DNA of 64,000 nucleotides from Myroides phaeus (GTDB lineage: Bacteria; Bacteroidota; Bacteroidia; Flavobacteriales; Flavobacteriaceae): positions 1,626,001 through 1,690,000 of the forward strand of contig NZ_CP047050.1 of assembly GCF_009799805.1 (NCBI RefSeq), in the 5' to 3' direction. Shown one piece after another: positions 6,703 through 16,889 of this stretch. A program made the translations under genes and the position numbers. Below the pieces are notes generated by a model. The model did no database searches. It was not told where the DNA came from and saw only the letters and a program-made list of their open reading frames with translations. Within the stretch, counting starts at the first letter, position 1. The number at the start of each line of letters is the position of its first letter.

Positions 6703-8880
6703 ATGGCGAAAACAGCCTGTGATATTTGTGATTTAAACGCTGCTGCAGAATTAAAGAAACTCGGTGATATATCGGGTAATTTTGATTATTCAATTGCGCT
6801 TGCGGGAAATCCAAATACTGGAAAAAGTACAATATTTAACGCCTTAACAGGATTGAAACAGCACACTGGTAACTGGCCAGGGAAAACTGTTACAAGAGCT
6901 GAGGGGAGTTTTCAATACAAAGAAAGTAAGTATAAATTAATTGACTTACCAGGAACGTATTCCCTAATGTCAACGTCAGAAGACGAAGAGGTAGCAAGGG
7001 ATTTTATTCTTTTTGGTAAGCCTGATGTTACTGTTGTTGTAGTTGATGCTGGGAGATTAGAACGCCATTTAAGTTTGGTAGTTCAAATTCAAGAAATCAC
7101 AAACAAAGTAGTTGTTTGTTTAAACCTTATGGATGAGGCTACGCGTCACGGTGTAGAGATTGACGTTCGTGGTTTATCAAGAGATTTAGGTGTTCCTGTT
7201 ATTCCAACATCAGCGAGAAATAAAGAGGGAATTCCTGAGTTGCTATTGGCTATTGATCAAGTGGCAACAGGAAAATATGTTCCGGAACACAAAACGATTT
7301 CGGGAATTTCAGGGGAGTCGCGTAAAGCAGTACAAGAAGTTGCAACTGATTTATTAGCATTAGATGCTGAGTTGCCAAGTGCTTCGTGGATTGCAATGCG
7401 TTTGATTCAACAAGATAATAGTATTCAAGCTGCTTTGTTAAACAAAACCTTGTCTCAAAAAATAACAGTTGAAAAAATCCAACCTATTTTAGAAAAGGCA
7501 AATCAATACCACGATTCACTGGGGTTGGATTATTCAGATAATGTAGCAGGAGCTATTTTTTCACAAGTATCAAAAACAGTGAAAAGCACAGTGAAATCAG
7601 ACGAGAATCAACGTGCATTCCGCATTGACAGAATGATAGACAACGTGGTTACCAGTAAGCGATTTGGTTTTCCTATTATGCTACTAATGTTAGGGGGAGT
7701 TTTATGGCTAACAATTATTGGGTCTAATTATCCTTCTGAAGCATTGTCATATTTGCTATTAGAACAATTATATCCTTTGCTAAAAGAGGGAGCAACCTCA
7801 GTAGGTTTTCCTTGGTGGCTAAGCGGATTTTTAATAGATGGAGTGTATCTTGCTACAGCGTGGGTAATAGCAGTAATGTTACCACCAATGGCTATTTTCT
7901 TTCCGTTATTTACGTTGTTAGAAGACTTTGGATATTTGCCAAGGGTAGCTTTTAATTTAGACAGGTTGTTTAAAGGAGCAGGAGCACACGGAAAGCAAGC
8001 ATTGACTATGAGTATGGGGTTTGGTTGTAATGCTGCAGGAGTTGTAGCAACAAGAATTATTAATAGTCCTCGCGAGAAATTAATAGCGATTATTACAAAC
8101 AACTTTTCACTTTGTAATGGTCGTTGGCCAACGCAAATCTTAATGGCTACTATATTTATAGGGGCTTTAGTACCTGCTTATATGTCGCATACAATATCGA
8201 CTTTAGCAGTTGTAGGAATTGTTGTTTTGGGAATTGCATTTACCTTTTTTGTTTCTTGGTTTCTATCGAAAACAATGCTAAAAGGAGAGGCTTCTTTCTT
8301 TACGTTAGAATTACCACCATATAGACCTCCTCACGTATTACAAACGGTTTATACATCATTGATTGACAGAACTATGATTGTATTGTGGAGAGCTATTGTG
8401 TTTGCAGCACCAGCGGGAGCAATTATTTGGTTAGTTTGTAATATTATGATTGGCGACAAGAGTATGGCATTATGGGTAATTGAAGGATTAGACCCAATCG
8501 GTGTTTTACTTGGATTAAATGGAGTTATTCTATTGGCTTATGTTGTAGCAATTCCAGCTAATGAAATTGTGATTCCAACCATATTAATGCTTACAGCAAT
8601 GGTATTAGGAGATGCAAGTTTAGGGGAAGGAGCTGGAGTGATGTTTGAAGTTTCAGACGGAGAGATCGCTACAATTTTACACGCAGCAGGATGGACAACC
8701 TTAACAGGAGTAAATTTAATGTTGTTTAGTTTATTACACAATCCGTGTAGTACTACTATTTACACCATTTACAAGGAAACAAATAGTGTTAAGTGGACAA
8801 CAGTAGCTTCTATTTTGCCAGTTATATTAGGAGTTATCGTTTGTTTTGTCGTAGCACAAGTATGGCATTTATTCGTATAA
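6703..8880 (+). CDS. feoB: Ferrous iron transporter B
   Basis: This 725-residue inner-membrane Fe2+ transporter has a cytosolic GTPase domain. The G motifs are clear: GNPNTGKST (about residue 36), DLPGTYS (G3) and NLMD (G4). A helical spacer follows, then the membrane domain with two Gate-type segments from about residue 320 on, including the conserved GFGCNAAGV stretch. The first residues (CDICDLN) carry two Cys that might bind metal; this is an inference. Its start is preceded by TAAGGAG (6687-6693), a Shine-Dalgarno-like sequence that is rare elsewhere in this window. It ends at a shared bidirectional terminator. Confidence 0.96.
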   Translation: MAKTACDICDLNAAAELKKLGDISGNFDYSIALAGNPNTGKSTIFNALTGLKQHTGNWPGKTVTRAEGSFQYKESKYKLIDLPGTYSLMSTSEDEEVARDFILFGKPDVTVVVVDAGRLERHLSLVVQIQEITNKVVVCLNLMDEATRHGVEIDVRGLSRDLGVPVIPTSARNKEGIPELLLAIDQVATGKYVPEHKTISGISGESRKAVQEVATDLLALDAELPSASWIAMRLIQQDNSIQAALLNKTLSQKITVEKIQPILEKANQYHDSLGLDYSDNVAGAIFSQVSKTVKSTVKSDENQRAFRIDRMIDNVVTSKRFGFPIMLLMLGGVLWLTIIGSNYPSEALSYLLLEQLYPLLKEGATSVGFPWWLSGFLIDGVYLATAWVIAVMLPPMAIFFPLFTLLEDFGYLPRVAFNLDRLFKGAGAHGKQALTMSMGFGCNAAGVVATRIINSPREKLIAIITNNFSLCNGRWPTQILMATIFIGALVPAYMSHTISTLAVVGIVVLGIAFTFFVSWFLSKTMLKGEASFFTLELPPYRPPHVLQTVYTSLIDRTMIVLWRAIVFAAPAGAIIWLVCNIMIGDKSMALWVIEGLDPIGVLLGLNGVILLAYVVAIPANEIVIPTILMLTAMVLGDASLGEGAGVMFEVSDGEIATILHAAGWTTLTGVNLMLFSLLHNPCSTTIYTIYKETNSVKWTTVASILPVILGVIVCFVVAQVWHLFV

Positions 8881-8900
8881 TATATAGTTTAAAAACAAAA

Positions 8901-8929
8901 AAAGTCGAGATATTATCTCGACTTTTTTT
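8901..8929. terminator. Bidirectional terminator between feoB and the SanA-like gene
   Basis: The perfect stem AAAGTCGAGAT/ATCTCGACTTT is flanked by A-rich sequence on the left and a T run on the right, so it can stop transcripts of both convergent genes. Confidence 0.85.
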
Positions 8930-8931
8930 GT

Positions 8932-9576
8932 TTATATATCTTGTGTTCCTATTTTGATAGGGGCACCTAAATATTTAGGTTTCTTGCTTATCAAATTATC
9001 CAATAGAACTTTTACTCTTGCAAACTTTTCTCTGATTAATGTTTTAAAACCGTAGTGTCTTGTAACATCTTGGGCGTTAAAACCAATTGTTTTTAAATCA
9101 AGATGATTTGCAATATACACGGCTCTTTCATTGTGAAATGGTTGAGAAATAATGGTAAATTCATCTTGACCAAATATTTCTTTCATTCGATAAACAGAGT
9201 CTAATGTTCTGAAACCAGCATAATCTAAGTAGATTTTTTCTTCAGGTATCCCTTTTTCTACCAACGCTAATTTCATATCCTCTGGTTCATTGTAATCTTT
9301 ACGACTATTGTCTCCACTAACAACTATATATTCTAACTTACCACTTTTATACAAAGCTGCTGCAGCTTCAATGCGATAAGTGAAATAATAGTTTAACTGA
9401 CCATTAGCTAAGTGTTTTGCAGTACCTAAAACAAGACCTACTTTATTGTGAGGAATGTCCTCTGTCTTGTCATACAACTGCTTTTCTGTAGTCGCTTTTA
9501 CTGTGTAATTAGCAAAGTAGAGTAACAGGAGTACACTGATAATGGCAATTAGTATTAAGTAAAATAGTTTTTTCAT
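8932..9576 (-). CDS. SanA/YdcF family protein (DUF218)
   Basis: This 214-residue protein has one N-terminal transmembrane helix (about residues 5-22) and a DUF218 domain outside the cytoplasmic membrane. Domain motifs are VGLVLGTAKHL, YRIEAAAALYKSGK, YIVVSGDN, EPEDMKLALVEKGIP, DYAGFRTLDS and IISQPFHNERAVYIA. This pattern is that of SanA (vancomycin exclusion at high temperature) and ElyC, linked to envelope integrity. Biochemical activity is not established for the family. A box TATCTTTC, one base off the -7 consensus, lies at 9601-9594. Confidence 0.85.
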   Translation of the reverse strand: MKKLFYLILIAIISVLLLLYFANYTVKATTEKQLYDKTEDIPHNKVGLVLGTAKHLANGQLNYYFTYRIEAAAALYKSGKLEYIVVSGDNSRKDYNEPEDMKLALVEKGIPEEKIYLDYAGFRTLDSVYRMKEIFGQDEFTIISQPFHNERAVYIANHLDLKTIGFNAQDVTRHYGFKTLIREKFARVKVLLDNLISKKPKYLGAPIKIGTQDI

Positions 9577-9616
9577 AACAGATTATTTAATCCGAAAGAT
9601 AGATAAAAACCTTAGC

Positions 9617-10864
9617 TTAATACCAACGTTTTTTATTCTTTTTAGAGTTTTCAGATTTACGAGAATTACCTTGTCCTGGTTTTTTTCTGTAATCTTTCTT
9701 TTGTCCTTCACCTTCTTTTTTGTTCTTTTCTTTCCACGGGAAAGGATGTTCAGTAACAATTTTAGGTTGAGAACGCGTGAATTTTACAATGTCAGCCCAG
9801 TAGTTTTTTTCTGTTTGGTCACAGAAAGAAATAGCTACTCCTTCATTTCCAGCTCTACCTGTACGTCCAATTCGGTGTACAAATGTTTCAGGAATATTAG
9901 GTAAATCATAGTTAATTACAACAGGTAACGAATCAATGTCAATTCCCCTTGCCGCAATATCTGTTGCAATTAATACTTTAGTTTCTTTATTTTTAAAACT
10001 ATCTAAAGCTTCTTCACGTGCAGTTTGAGATTTGTCTCCGTGAAAAGCAGCAGCATTTATTCCGTTTTTAATCAAACTTTCTACTACAGTATCAGCTCCC
10101 ATTTTAGTACGTGTAAATACTAAAACATCAGATAATTTTTCGTTTCTAATAATGTGGTATAACAATTTCTTTTTGTCTCCTTTTTCAACAAAGTACACTT
10201 TTTGTTTTACCGTTTTAGCACTTGAAGAAATAGAATCTACTGCTACATATTCTGGTTTTTGTAAAAACTCGTGTGCCAATTCGCGAATAGCCAAAGGCAT
10301 AGTAGCTGAGAATAAAAGTGTTTGTCTATTAGACGGAGTTAATTGAATCAGTTTTTTCACTTCATCAATGAATCCCATATCTAACATTAAGTCCGCTTCA
10401 TCTAAAACCAAGTAGTGTAAATGGTCAAGGTCTAAGTGTTTTTGTTTATATAAATCCAACAAACGACCTGGAGTACCAATGATTACATCAGCTCCTTTAT
10501 TTAATTGTTCTATTTGTGGTTTGATGGACATTCCACCATATAAAGTAATATGCGTAACGTTAGTATACTTAGCGTATTTCTCAAAGTTATCACCAATTTG
10601 AACAGCAAGTTCACGCGTTGGAGTAACGATTAATACTTTCGCTTTCTTTGCTTTTTTGGTATTCCCAATTTTGTGTAAATAATGGATAATCGGCATTGCA
10701 AAAGCAGCTGTTTTTCCAGTACCTGTTTGCGCACAACCAATAAGGTCTTTCTCTGCTAAGATTAATGGAATAACTTTTTGCTGAATAGGAGTAGGTTCTT
10801 TGTAACCAAGCTCTTCGATTGCACGTAATATATTTTTATTTAAGTGTAAGTCTTCAAATGTCAT
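9617..10864 (-). CDS. DEAD-box ATP-dependent RNA helicase (RhlE-like)
   Basis: This 415-residue RNA helicase has all core motifs: PTPIQQ (Q motif), AQTGTGKT (Walker A), PTRELA, GG, TPGRLLDL, VLDEADLML (DEAD), SAT, the helicase C-terminal domain with ATDIAARGID, and HRIGRTGRAG. The tail from about residue 380 is Lys/Gly/Arg-rich, as in RhlE-type enzymes that act on ribosomal RNA or mRNA decay. I start it at 10864 (MTFEDLHLN) because a perfect -7 box TACCTTTG lies at 10893-10886, overlapping the longer frame that would begin at 10888. Confidence 0.92.
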   Translation of the reverse strand: MTFEDLHLNKNILRAIEELGYKEPTPIQQKVIPLILAEKDLIGCAQTGTGKTAAFAMPIIHYLHKIGNTKKAKKAKVLIVTPTRELAVQIGDNFEKYAKYTNVTHITLYGGMSIKPQIEQLNKGADVIIGTPGRLLDLYKQKHLDLDHLHYLVLDEADLMLDMGFIDEVKKLIQLTPSNRQTLLFSATMPLAIRELAHEFLQKPEYVAVDSISSSAKTVKQKVYFVEKGDKKKLLYHIIRNEKLSDVLVFTRTKMGADTVVESLIKNGINAAAFHGDKSQTAREEALDSFKNKETKVLIATDIAARGIDIDSLPVVINYDLPNIPETFVHRIGRTGRAGNEGVAISFCDQTEKNYWADIVKFTRSQPKIVTEHPFPWKEKNKKEGEGQKKDYRKKPGQGNSRKSENSKKNKKRWY

Positions 10865-10885
10865 AAAAAAGTATAATATTTTGGA

Positions 10886-10893
10886 CAAAGGTA
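10886..10893 (-). promoter_or_regulatory. Promoter -7 box of the DEAD-box helicase
   Basis: TACCTTTG on the minus strand, 21 bases upstream of the ATG at 10864. Confidence 0.6.
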
Positions 10894-11353
10894 CTGCATT
10901 TGGAGTTAGTTTAACTTATAAAATTCAGTTTAAGAGCAGATTTGTCGTTAAAAACAACCTATTATAAAGGCTTTTGTTATTGGTGTAATCTGTTTTATAA
11001 TAGATGATTGTATTTTTTATAGTATCACTAAAGTTGTTGTTTTATACTTTTAAAAGACGATAGGTTGTCTTTAAAAGTCTTAAGGGAAATGTACTGAAAA
11101 AGAGAAGAGAGAAAAATTTGCTTTCAATTCGTATCTAAGCTCTTCAAACCTTTGAAAATCCTTGCTTTTTCAAGGTTTGGAACTTTTATCAATGAAAATA
11201 TAGTTGAGCTTTGTTTCAACTGAAGATTGTATTTGTGTAAATAGATTTCTTTATGATTGAGAAGAGTACAGAAAAAATGAACAAAAAAAATCCTCAACGA
11301 AAGTTGAGGATTCTTTGAAATAAAGACTTGTCAGATTGTCTTTGAAATTTATC
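10894..11353. other. Intergenic region before the helicase, after the mutase operon
   Basis: No gene is seen. There is an imperfect hairpin at 11145-11179 (AAACCTT and AAGGTTT arms with A-rich and T-rich inner parts), a short one at 11203-11222 (AGTTGA/TCAACT), and the mutase operon terminator at 11286-11312. Confidence 0.5.
11286..11312 (-). terminator. Terminator of the methylmalonyl-CoA mutase operon
   Basis: AATCCTCAAC (11289-11298) pairs with GTTGAGGATT (11303-11312) around a GAAA loop. A T run follows on the minus strand. Confidence 0.85.
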
Positions 11354-13483
11354 TTAAGCTTCTTCTCCTATGAGAATTTCTAACATTGTAATAGCAGCTT
11401 CACTAATTTTAGTACCAGGACCAAATACGGCAACTGCACCTGCGTCGAATAAGAATTGGTAATCTTGTGCAGGAATAACTCCCCCTACAATCACCATAAT
11501 ATCATCACGACCATATTTTTTTAATTCTTCAATAACCTGAGGAACTAATGTTTTGTGTCCAGCTGCTAAAGAAGAAACTCCTAAAGCGTGAACATCATTC
11601 TCAACAGCTTGCTTTGCAGCTTCAGCTGGAGTTTGGAATAATGGTCCGATGTCTACGTCAAAACCAACGTCAGCATAACCAGTAGCTACTACCTTTGCTC
11701 CGCGGTCGTGACCATCTTGTCCCATTTTCGCAATCATAATACGAGGGCGACGACCTTCGATATCAGCAAATTTATCTGCTAACTCTTTCGCTCTTTTAAA
11801 ACTTTTGTCGTCTTTTATTTCTTTGCTATACACACCACTTACAGATTGAATTTGTGCTTTAAATCTACCAAATACACTTTCCAGTGCATCACTAATCTCA
11901 CCTAATGTAGCTCTTAATTTAGCCGCTTCAATAGCTAATGCTAATAAGTTACCTTCACCTGTTTTTGCAGAAGTAGTCAGTGCAGCTAATGCTTCTTGTA
12001 CTTTCTGGTTATCACGCGTAGCTTTAATTTGATTTAATCGGTCAATTTGTTGCTTGCGCACTGTTTGGTTATCAACTTCTAAAATATGTAATGGGTCTTC
12101 TTTTTCTAAGCGATATTGGTTTACACCAACAATTATATCTTGTCCACTGTCAATACGTGCTTGTTTACGTGCCGCAGCTTCTTCAATGCGAAGTTTAGGA
12201 ATACCAGCTTCAATAGCTTTAGTCATACCCCCTAATTCTTCAACCTCTTCGATAAGTGCCCACGCTTTTTGTGCAATTTCTTGTGTCAAGTTCTCTACAT
12301 AATAACTACCAGCCCAAGGGTCAACCGTTTTACATAACTTTGTTTCCTCTTGTAAGAAGATTTGTGTGTTACGAGCAATTCTTGCTGAGAAGTCTGTCGG
12401 AAGCGCAATAGCCTCATCAAGAGCATTGGTGTGTAACGATTGCGTTCCTCCAAAAGCCGCAGCGGCAGCTTCAATAGCTGTTCTTGCTACGTTGTTAAAA
12501 GGATCTTGTTCTGTTAAACTCCAACCTGATGTTTGACAATGTGTTCTTAATGCTAACGACTTTTCAGAAGTAGGGTTGAATTGTTTAAGTAGTTTTGCCC
12601 ATAACATTCTACCTGCGCGCATTTTGGCAATCTCCATAAAATGGTTCATTCCAATTGCCCAGAAAAATGAAAGTCTTGGTGCAAATTCGTCAATTTTCAT
12701 TCCTGCTGCCAATCCCGTACGGATGTACTCTAATCCATCTGCTAACGTATAAGCTAACTCAATATCTGCGGTTGCACCTGCTTCTTGCATATGGTAACCA
12801 GAAATAGAAATAGAGTTAAACTTAGGCATATTTTTACTCGTGTATTCAAATATATCTGCGATAATCTTCATAGAAGGAGTTGGTGGGTAGATATAAGTAT
12901 TACGCACCATAAACTCTTTTAGAATATCGTTTTGGATAGTTCCTGATAATAATTTAGGGTCAACGCCTTGTTCTAAAGCTGCAACAATATAGAATGCCAT
13001 AATTGGTAATACAGCACCATTCATTGTCATAGAAACAGACATTTCTCCTAATGGAATTTGGTCAAAGAGTACTTTCATATCTTCAACGCTGTCTATTGCA
13101 ACTCCGGCTTTACCAACATCTCCAACTACACGCTCGTGGTCCGAGTCGTATCCGCGGTGTGTTGCCAAGTCAAAAGCTACAGATAGTCCTTTTTGTCCAG
13201 CGGCTAAGTTTCTTCTGTAGAAAGCATTACTTTCTTCAGCAGTAGAGAAACCAGCATATTGTCTAATTGTCCACGGACGACGTACATACATCGTAGAATA
13301 TGGACCTCTTAGATTAGGAGCAAAACCAGCAGCAAATCCGATGTGTTCAATGTTTTCTAAATCAGTTTCGCTATATACTTTGTTGATAGCGATACCTTCA
13401 GCAGTAGTAAACTCTGAAGTTTCTGATTGATTTCTGATAGCAGAAGTGTCAATCTCTAAATGATGTAAATCCTTTCTTTTCAT
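11354..13483 (-). CDS. mutB: Methylmalonyl-CoA mutase large subunit
   Basis: This 709-residue catalytic subunit (also called scpA) interconverts methylmalonyl-CoA and succinyl-CoA using adenosylcobalamin. The N-terminal TIM barrel holds [27 protein letters not shown], which carries the substrate-binding Tyr/Arg region, and [19 protein letters not shown]. The C-terminal B12-binding domain has the base-off motif DGHDRGAKV at residues 590-598 (cobalt-ligand His592), then [10 protein letters not shown] and GGVIPAQD. It follows the small subunit by three bases and closes the operon udk, ftsB-like, mutA, mutB. The adenosyltransferase at 47749 probably provides its cofactor. Confidence 0.97.
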   Translation of the reverse strand: MKRKDLHHLEIDTSAIRNQSETSEFTTAEGIAINKVYSETDLENIEHIGFAAGFAPNLRGPYSTMYVRRPWTIRQYAGFSTAEESNAFYRRNLAAGQKGLSVAFDLATHRGYDSDHERVVGDVGKAGVAIDSVEDMKVLFDQIPLGEMSVSMTMNGAVLPIMAFYIVAALEQGVDPKLLSGTIQNDILKEFMVRNTYIYPPTPSMKIIADIFEYTSKNMPKFNSISISGYHMQEAGATADIELAYTLADGLEYIRTGLAAGMKIDEFAPRLSFFWAIGMNHFMEIAKMRAGRMLWAKLLKQFNPTSEKSLALRTHCQTSGWSLTEQDPFNNVARTAIEAAAAAFGGTQSLHTNALDEAIALPTDFSARIARNTQIFLQEETKLCKTVDPWAGSYYVENLTQEIAQKAWALIEEVEELGGMTKAIEAGIPKLRIEEAAARKQARIDSGQDIIVGVNQYRLEKEDPLHILEVDNQTVRKQQIDRLNQIKATRDNQKVQEALAALTTSAKTGEGNLLALAIEAAKLRATLGEISDALESVFGRFKAQIQSVSGVYSKEIKDDKSFKRAKELADKFADIEGRRPRIMIAKMGQDGHDRGAKVVATGYADVGFDVDIGPLFQTPAEAAKQAVENDVHALGVSSLAAGHKTLVPQVIEELKKYGRDDIMVIVGGVIPAQDYQFLFDAGAVAVFGPGTKISEAAITMLEILIGEEA

Positions 13484-13486
13484 ACC

Positions 13487-14857
13487 TTATTGTTTAACTT
13501 TTTTTTCCTCCTCTAATCTGTTTTGCTCATAAGCTTCAGCAAGACGTCTTTCAATAATCGGAACGATTAAAGTTTTACGAGGGTTTTGTTTAACAAAAGG
13601 ATATAACTCAAGGTCGTGACTCATTTGGTCTTGAGGGTTTGGATATTTATTGGTACCCAATAGCACTTCTTTACCACTGTTGAACAAATCTTGTTCTTTG
13701 TGGGCGCTTTCATTTATTTTCTTCTGGATAGTTCCTTCAATTAACGAAGTGATAAATCCGTCTGCCTTCTCAATTTTCTTAAAAATGTCTAATGCTTTTT
13801 CAGCCAATTGTAAGGTAATGTTTTCTATATAGTAAGCCCCTTCAGCAGGATTATCAACTGCGTCAAAGTAGCTTTCTTTTTTCAAAATTAATAGTTGGTT
13901 ACGTGCTATACGGTCTCCAAACTCATTTTCTTTGTGATATAGATTGTCGTAAGGCAAGTTACTCACCATATCAGCCCCACCTAAAATAGCACTCATACAT
14001 TCCGTAGTTGTACGCAACATATTTACATTATAGTCATATAATGTTTTGTTTCTCTTAGTTGGAACGGCAATTAATTTAATGTCAATGCCTGTATGGTATT
14101 CTTTTATTACCATTTCTGCTAACATTCTGATTGCACGAAGCTTACTTATTTCAAAAAAATAGTTAGTTCCAACAGCAACTTTAATATAAATAGTGTTGTT
14201 TAAATGGTCAACTCTATTCAAGTATTCGTTTAAATGAGCAATAGCATAGGCAATTTGCTGTACCATATTAGCACCAGCATTTTGATAAGTAGTAGCGTTG
14301 ATTACAATAGCCGTATTTGGAGCTTTAGACAAACATTCCTTAAGGTTATTGAAATCACTATTTAAGTTTTCATACCAGTTACCATCAGAAGTTAATTGAT
14401 GAATTGGATCTAATAAAATAGCTATAGAAAACTTATTAGCTTGTGCAAAAGCAGCAAGTTCAGTAGTGTACTTTGCATTTAAGAAACTAAATACAAAAAA
14501 ATAAGTGTGCTGTTGAGGTAATTTACTCAATAAAAGTTTACTGTCAATCGTAGGATTGTCAATTGTAAAATAAATAATTTCAGCACCTCTTTGTAAAGTA
14601 TCTAAAGCTTTGTCAATAGATTTATTGACATCATATACATAGATTCGCTGAACAATTTTGAAGTCACTTGCATTTGTGTTTATTGGTAGAGCTTTGTGAT
14701 CACAATCATTGTGATAGAAAGGTCTAACTTTAATCCCTTCTAAACTCTCCCATACAAGTGTTTCATTGTAGTCAGCGCCTTTTAAATCATATTGTATCTG
14801 ATTTTTCCAAGCTTTAGAAGAAACTTTTTCAAATTCTTCAAATAATTGGTTGGTCAT
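13487..14857 (-). CDS. mutA: Methylmalonyl-CoA mutase small subunit
   Basis: This 456-residue subunit is homologous to the barrel half of the large subunit but lacks the B12-binding domain: no DxHxxG is present, and the protein stops soon after KEVLLGTNKYPNP. Such non-catalytic partners form the heterodimeric mutase. Recognisable parts are KAWKNQIQYDLKGADYNETLVW, the NYFFEISKLRAIRMLAE segment matching the large subunit, and GADMVSNLPYDNLYH. It lies 18 bases after the ftsB-like gene and three bases before mutB. The divergence from mutB is typical; I see no damage. Confidence 0.93.
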   Translation of the reverse strand: MTNQLFEEFEKVSSKAWKNQIQYDLKGADYNETLVWESLEGIKVRPFYHNDCDHKALPINTNASDFKIVQRIYVYDVNKSIDKALDTLQRGAEIIYFTIDNPTIDSKLLLSKLPQQHTYFFVFSFLNAKYTTELAAFAQANKFSIAILLDPIHQLTSDGNWYENLNSDFNNLKECLSKAPNTAIVINATTYQNAGANMVQQIAYAIAHLNEYLNRVDHLNNTIYIKVAVGTNYFFEISKLRAIRMLAEMVIKEYHTGIDIKLIAVPTKRNKTLYDYNVNMLRTTTECMSAILGGADMVSNLPYDNLYHKENEFGDRIARNQLLILKKESYFDAVDNPAEGAYYIENITLQLAEKALDIFKKIEKADGFITSLIEGTIQKKINESAHKEQDLFNSGKEVLLGTNKYPNPQDQMSHDLELYPFVKQNPRKTLIVPIIERRLAEAYEQNRLEEEKKVKQ

Positions 14858-14875
14858 AATAGTTGGTTGTCAAGA

Positions 14876-15199
14876 TTAATTAGCAGGTATAGTATCAAAT
14901 TCTACAATATAGATGTCTTCATTAGCACGTTTCATATAATAATTTTCACGCGCATACTTTTCAGTAGCATCTCCACTCTTTAATCCTTTGATAGATTGCC
15001 TGTCTTTTTCAATTTCTTTTTCGAAGTATTCTCTATTGCCTTCAAGCTTATCAATTTCTTTATTAATAACCCTGTGTTCAAGCAAAGAATAGCTGTCGAA
15101 AAACGTTATCCAAAATACAAAAATTAGACCTACTAAAAAAAAAGGATTTTTTAGTAGGTTTAAATAGTTGATATTTTTCAGGCGATCAAGTATTTTCAT
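14876..15199 (-). CDS. FtsB/DivIC-like septum formation initiator
   Basis: This 107-residue bitopic protein has a short cytosolic start, one transmembrane helix (about residues 19-36) and a coiled coil (about residues 43-75), ending with YARENYYMKRANEDIYIVEF, the usual C-terminal block of the FtsB/DivIC family. FtsB works with FtsL and FtsQ in the divisome. It sits between udk and the mutase subunits; the link to the mutase genes appears to be transcriptional only. Confidence 0.85.
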   Translation of the reverse strand: MKILDRLKNINYLNLLKNPFFLVGLIFVFWITFFDSYSLLEHRVINKEIDKLEGNREYFEKEIEKDRQSIKGLKSGDATEKYARENYYMKRANEDIYIVEFDTIPAN

Positions 15200-15214
15200 G
15201 TCGTAAATAGGTGA

Positions 15215-15823
15215 TTAACCGATTTTTTCGTTAATAACTGTACGCACGATATCGATTGCTACAGTGTTATAAGTATCATTAGGAATAATGATGTCCGCAT
15301 AGGCCTTTGAAGGCTCAATAAACTGATCGTGCATAGGTTTTAAGGTGTTTTGGTAACGACTTAAAACTTCGATCATATCACGTCCTCTGTCTGCTATATC
15401 TCTTTTAAGACGTCTAATTAAACGCTCATCAGAGTCAGCATGAACAAAAATTTTAATATCACACATATCTCTAAGTTCTGGGTGACATAAAATTAAAATC
15501 CCTTCTACAATCATTACTTTTCTCGGGTGAGTAAGAACATAATCGTCAGTTCGGTTGTGTTTTACAAAAGAATAAACAGGTTGATTAATACTATTCCCTT
15601 CTTTTAATTCTTTTAAATGCTTTACTAATAATTCAAAATCAATAGATCTTGGGTGATCAAAGTTGATTAAAGTACGCTCTTCTAAAGATAGATTGTCGGT
15701 TGCTTTGTAGTATGAATCTTGTGATATAACGCCTACTTCAGTTTCAGGTAATTCATTCATAATTTGGTGAACTACTGTTGTTTTACCACTTCCAGTTCCT
15801 CCGGCTATTCCTATAATTAGCAT
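15215..15823 (-). CDS. udk: Uridine kinase
   Basis: This 202-residue enzyme phosphorylates uridine and cytidine in pyrimidine salvage. The P-loop GIAGGTGSGKTT is at residues 5-16. SQDSYYK, NFDHPRSIDFELL and VEGILIL follow, as in family members, and RRLKRDIADRGRD forms the lid. It is the first gene of a leftward operon. A perfect -7 box TATTTTTG lies at 15849-15842 on the minus strand, 18 bases upstream of its ATG. Confidence 0.95.
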   Translation of the reverse strand: MLIIGIAGGTGSGKTTVVHQIMNELPETEVGVISQDSYYKATDNLSLEERTLINFDHPRSIDFELLVKHLKELKEGNSINQPVYSFVKHNRTDDYVLTHPRKVMIVEGILILCHPELRDMCDIKIFVHADSDERLIRRLKRDIADRGRDMIEVLSRYQNTLKPMHDQFIEPSKAYADIIIPNDTYNTVAIDIVRTVINEKIG

Positions 15824-15841
15824 GTCTTAATATATTTTTAG

Positions 15842-15849
15842 CAAAAATA
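15842..15849 (-). promoter_or_regulatory. Promoter -7 box of the udk-ftsB-mutA-mutB operon
   Basis: TATTTTTG on the minus strand fits TAnnTTTG. It is the only good promoter-like box upstream of the four close-packed genes. Confidence 0.55.
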
Positions 15850-16001
15850 GAAATTAATCAATGAGAGGAGAAACATTTTTTGGTTTAAAGTGCTTTTTTA
15901 CATTTTCTTATAATAATTTTAATACATCTGATAACGAGTGAGGTGGAAAGATTTAACATAGTATAAATCAAAGTAGTTTATAATTATTCTAAATAAAGTA
16001 A

Positions 16002-16009
16002 TATCTTTG
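16002..16009 (+). promoter_or_regulatory. Promoter -7 box of the siderophore-interacting protein gene
   Basis: TATCTTTG fits TAnnTTTG and lies 55 bases before the ATG at 16065. Confidence 0.5.
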
Positions 16010-16064
16010 AGGTATGTACCGATTCAATTATCTGAAATAGGTATTAATGTATAAGAAATTATAG

Positions 16065-16889
16065 ATGGCAAAGAAAACGAATATACAACGCAAGGTATTT
16101 GTATTAAAAAATAGAGAATATATAACACCACACTATGTTAGACTAACTGTAGGAGGAGATGATGTTGAGGTGTTTAAAAATGCAACAGTTGGTGTAAACA
16201 ACAAAATTTTTATTGCACCAAAGGGATGTGAGCGTGTTCATTTACCTGAATTTGATTTTGAAAAGAGAGAGTGGGCACCGATGGATGCGTCAATTAAACC
16301 AACTGTACGTACATATACGCATAGGGGAATAGATTTAGAAAAGAAGGAATTATATATTGACTTTGTAGCACACGGAGATGAAGGACCAGCTTCTAATTTT
16401 GCAATTAATGCAGCTATAGGAGATGAGATAGGCGTTGCAATGGGAGGTGATGCAAGTGAATTGTATCCTGTAGTAGATTGGTATTTGTTAGTAGGTGATG
16501 CAACGGCTATTCCTGTTTTAGGGGCAATTTTAGAAAGCTTGCCAAAAGGAGTAAACGTTGATGCTTTTATAGAAGTACAAAGTGAAGAGGATATACAGCA
16601 GTTAAGTTCACAAGCAGAAGTAAATATTCAGTGGATTGTTAATCCAACGCCAGGACAGAATTCTGTATTGGCAGAGAACGTGATTGAGTTTGTAAAATCA
16701 ATAGAAGTAAATCCGTCAAGGTTTAGCTATGTTGCTGCAGAGTTTAGTACCGTAAAAATGTTGAGAAACTTTTTGAGAAAAGAAAGTGAATGGACAAAAG
16801 AAGAGTTGAATGCTTATTCTTATTGGAAATTTGGAAAAGCAGAGTCGGCTTCAGAAGCAGATAGAAGAGCAGAAAAAGAGAGTGTTTAA
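16065..16889 (+). CDS. Siderophore-interacting protein (flavin ferric reductase)
   Basis: This 274-residue cytosolic protein probably releases iron from imported ferric siderophores by reduction with NAD(P)H and FAD. The FAD-binding domain contains the RTYT motif (VRTYTHRGID, about residues 87-96) and GPASNFA. The NAD(P)H-binding half has LVGDATAIPVLGAILE, and the end YSYWKFGKAESA is the family's C-terminal signature (YWRxG). It is a single gene with its own TATCTTTG box and a weak terminator at 16966-17001. An iron-regulator site was looked for and not found. Confidence 0.88.
   Translation: MAKKTNIQRKVFVLKNREYITPHYVRLTVGGDDVEVFKNATVGVNNKIFIAPKGCERVHLPEFDFEKREWAPMDASIKPTVRTYTHRGIDLEKKELYIDFVAHGDEGPASNFAINAAIGDEIGVAMGGDASELYPVVDWYLLVGDATAIPVLGAILESLPKGVNVDAFIEVQSEEDIQQLSSQAEVNIQWIVNPTPGQNSVLAENVIEFVKSIEVNPSRFSYVAAEFSTVKMLRNFLRKESEWTKEELNAYSYWKFGKAESASEADRRAEKESV

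Noticed and set aside
11278-11319. Short plus-strand ORF (13 codons) over the mutase operon terminator
   Set aside because: It only reads through the terminator hairpin of the opposite strand; no promoter or downstream gene supports it.
14858-14875. Cobalamin riboswitch for the methylmalonyl-CoA mutase genes
   Set aside because: Only 18 bases separate the mutase small subunit from the upstream gene, and no B12-box was seen before udk or before the adenosyltransferase gene.
16014-16040. Eight-codon ORF in the leader of the siderophore-interacting protein gene
   Set aside because: No amino-acid bias, no terminator or alternative hairpin between it and the gene; probably chance.
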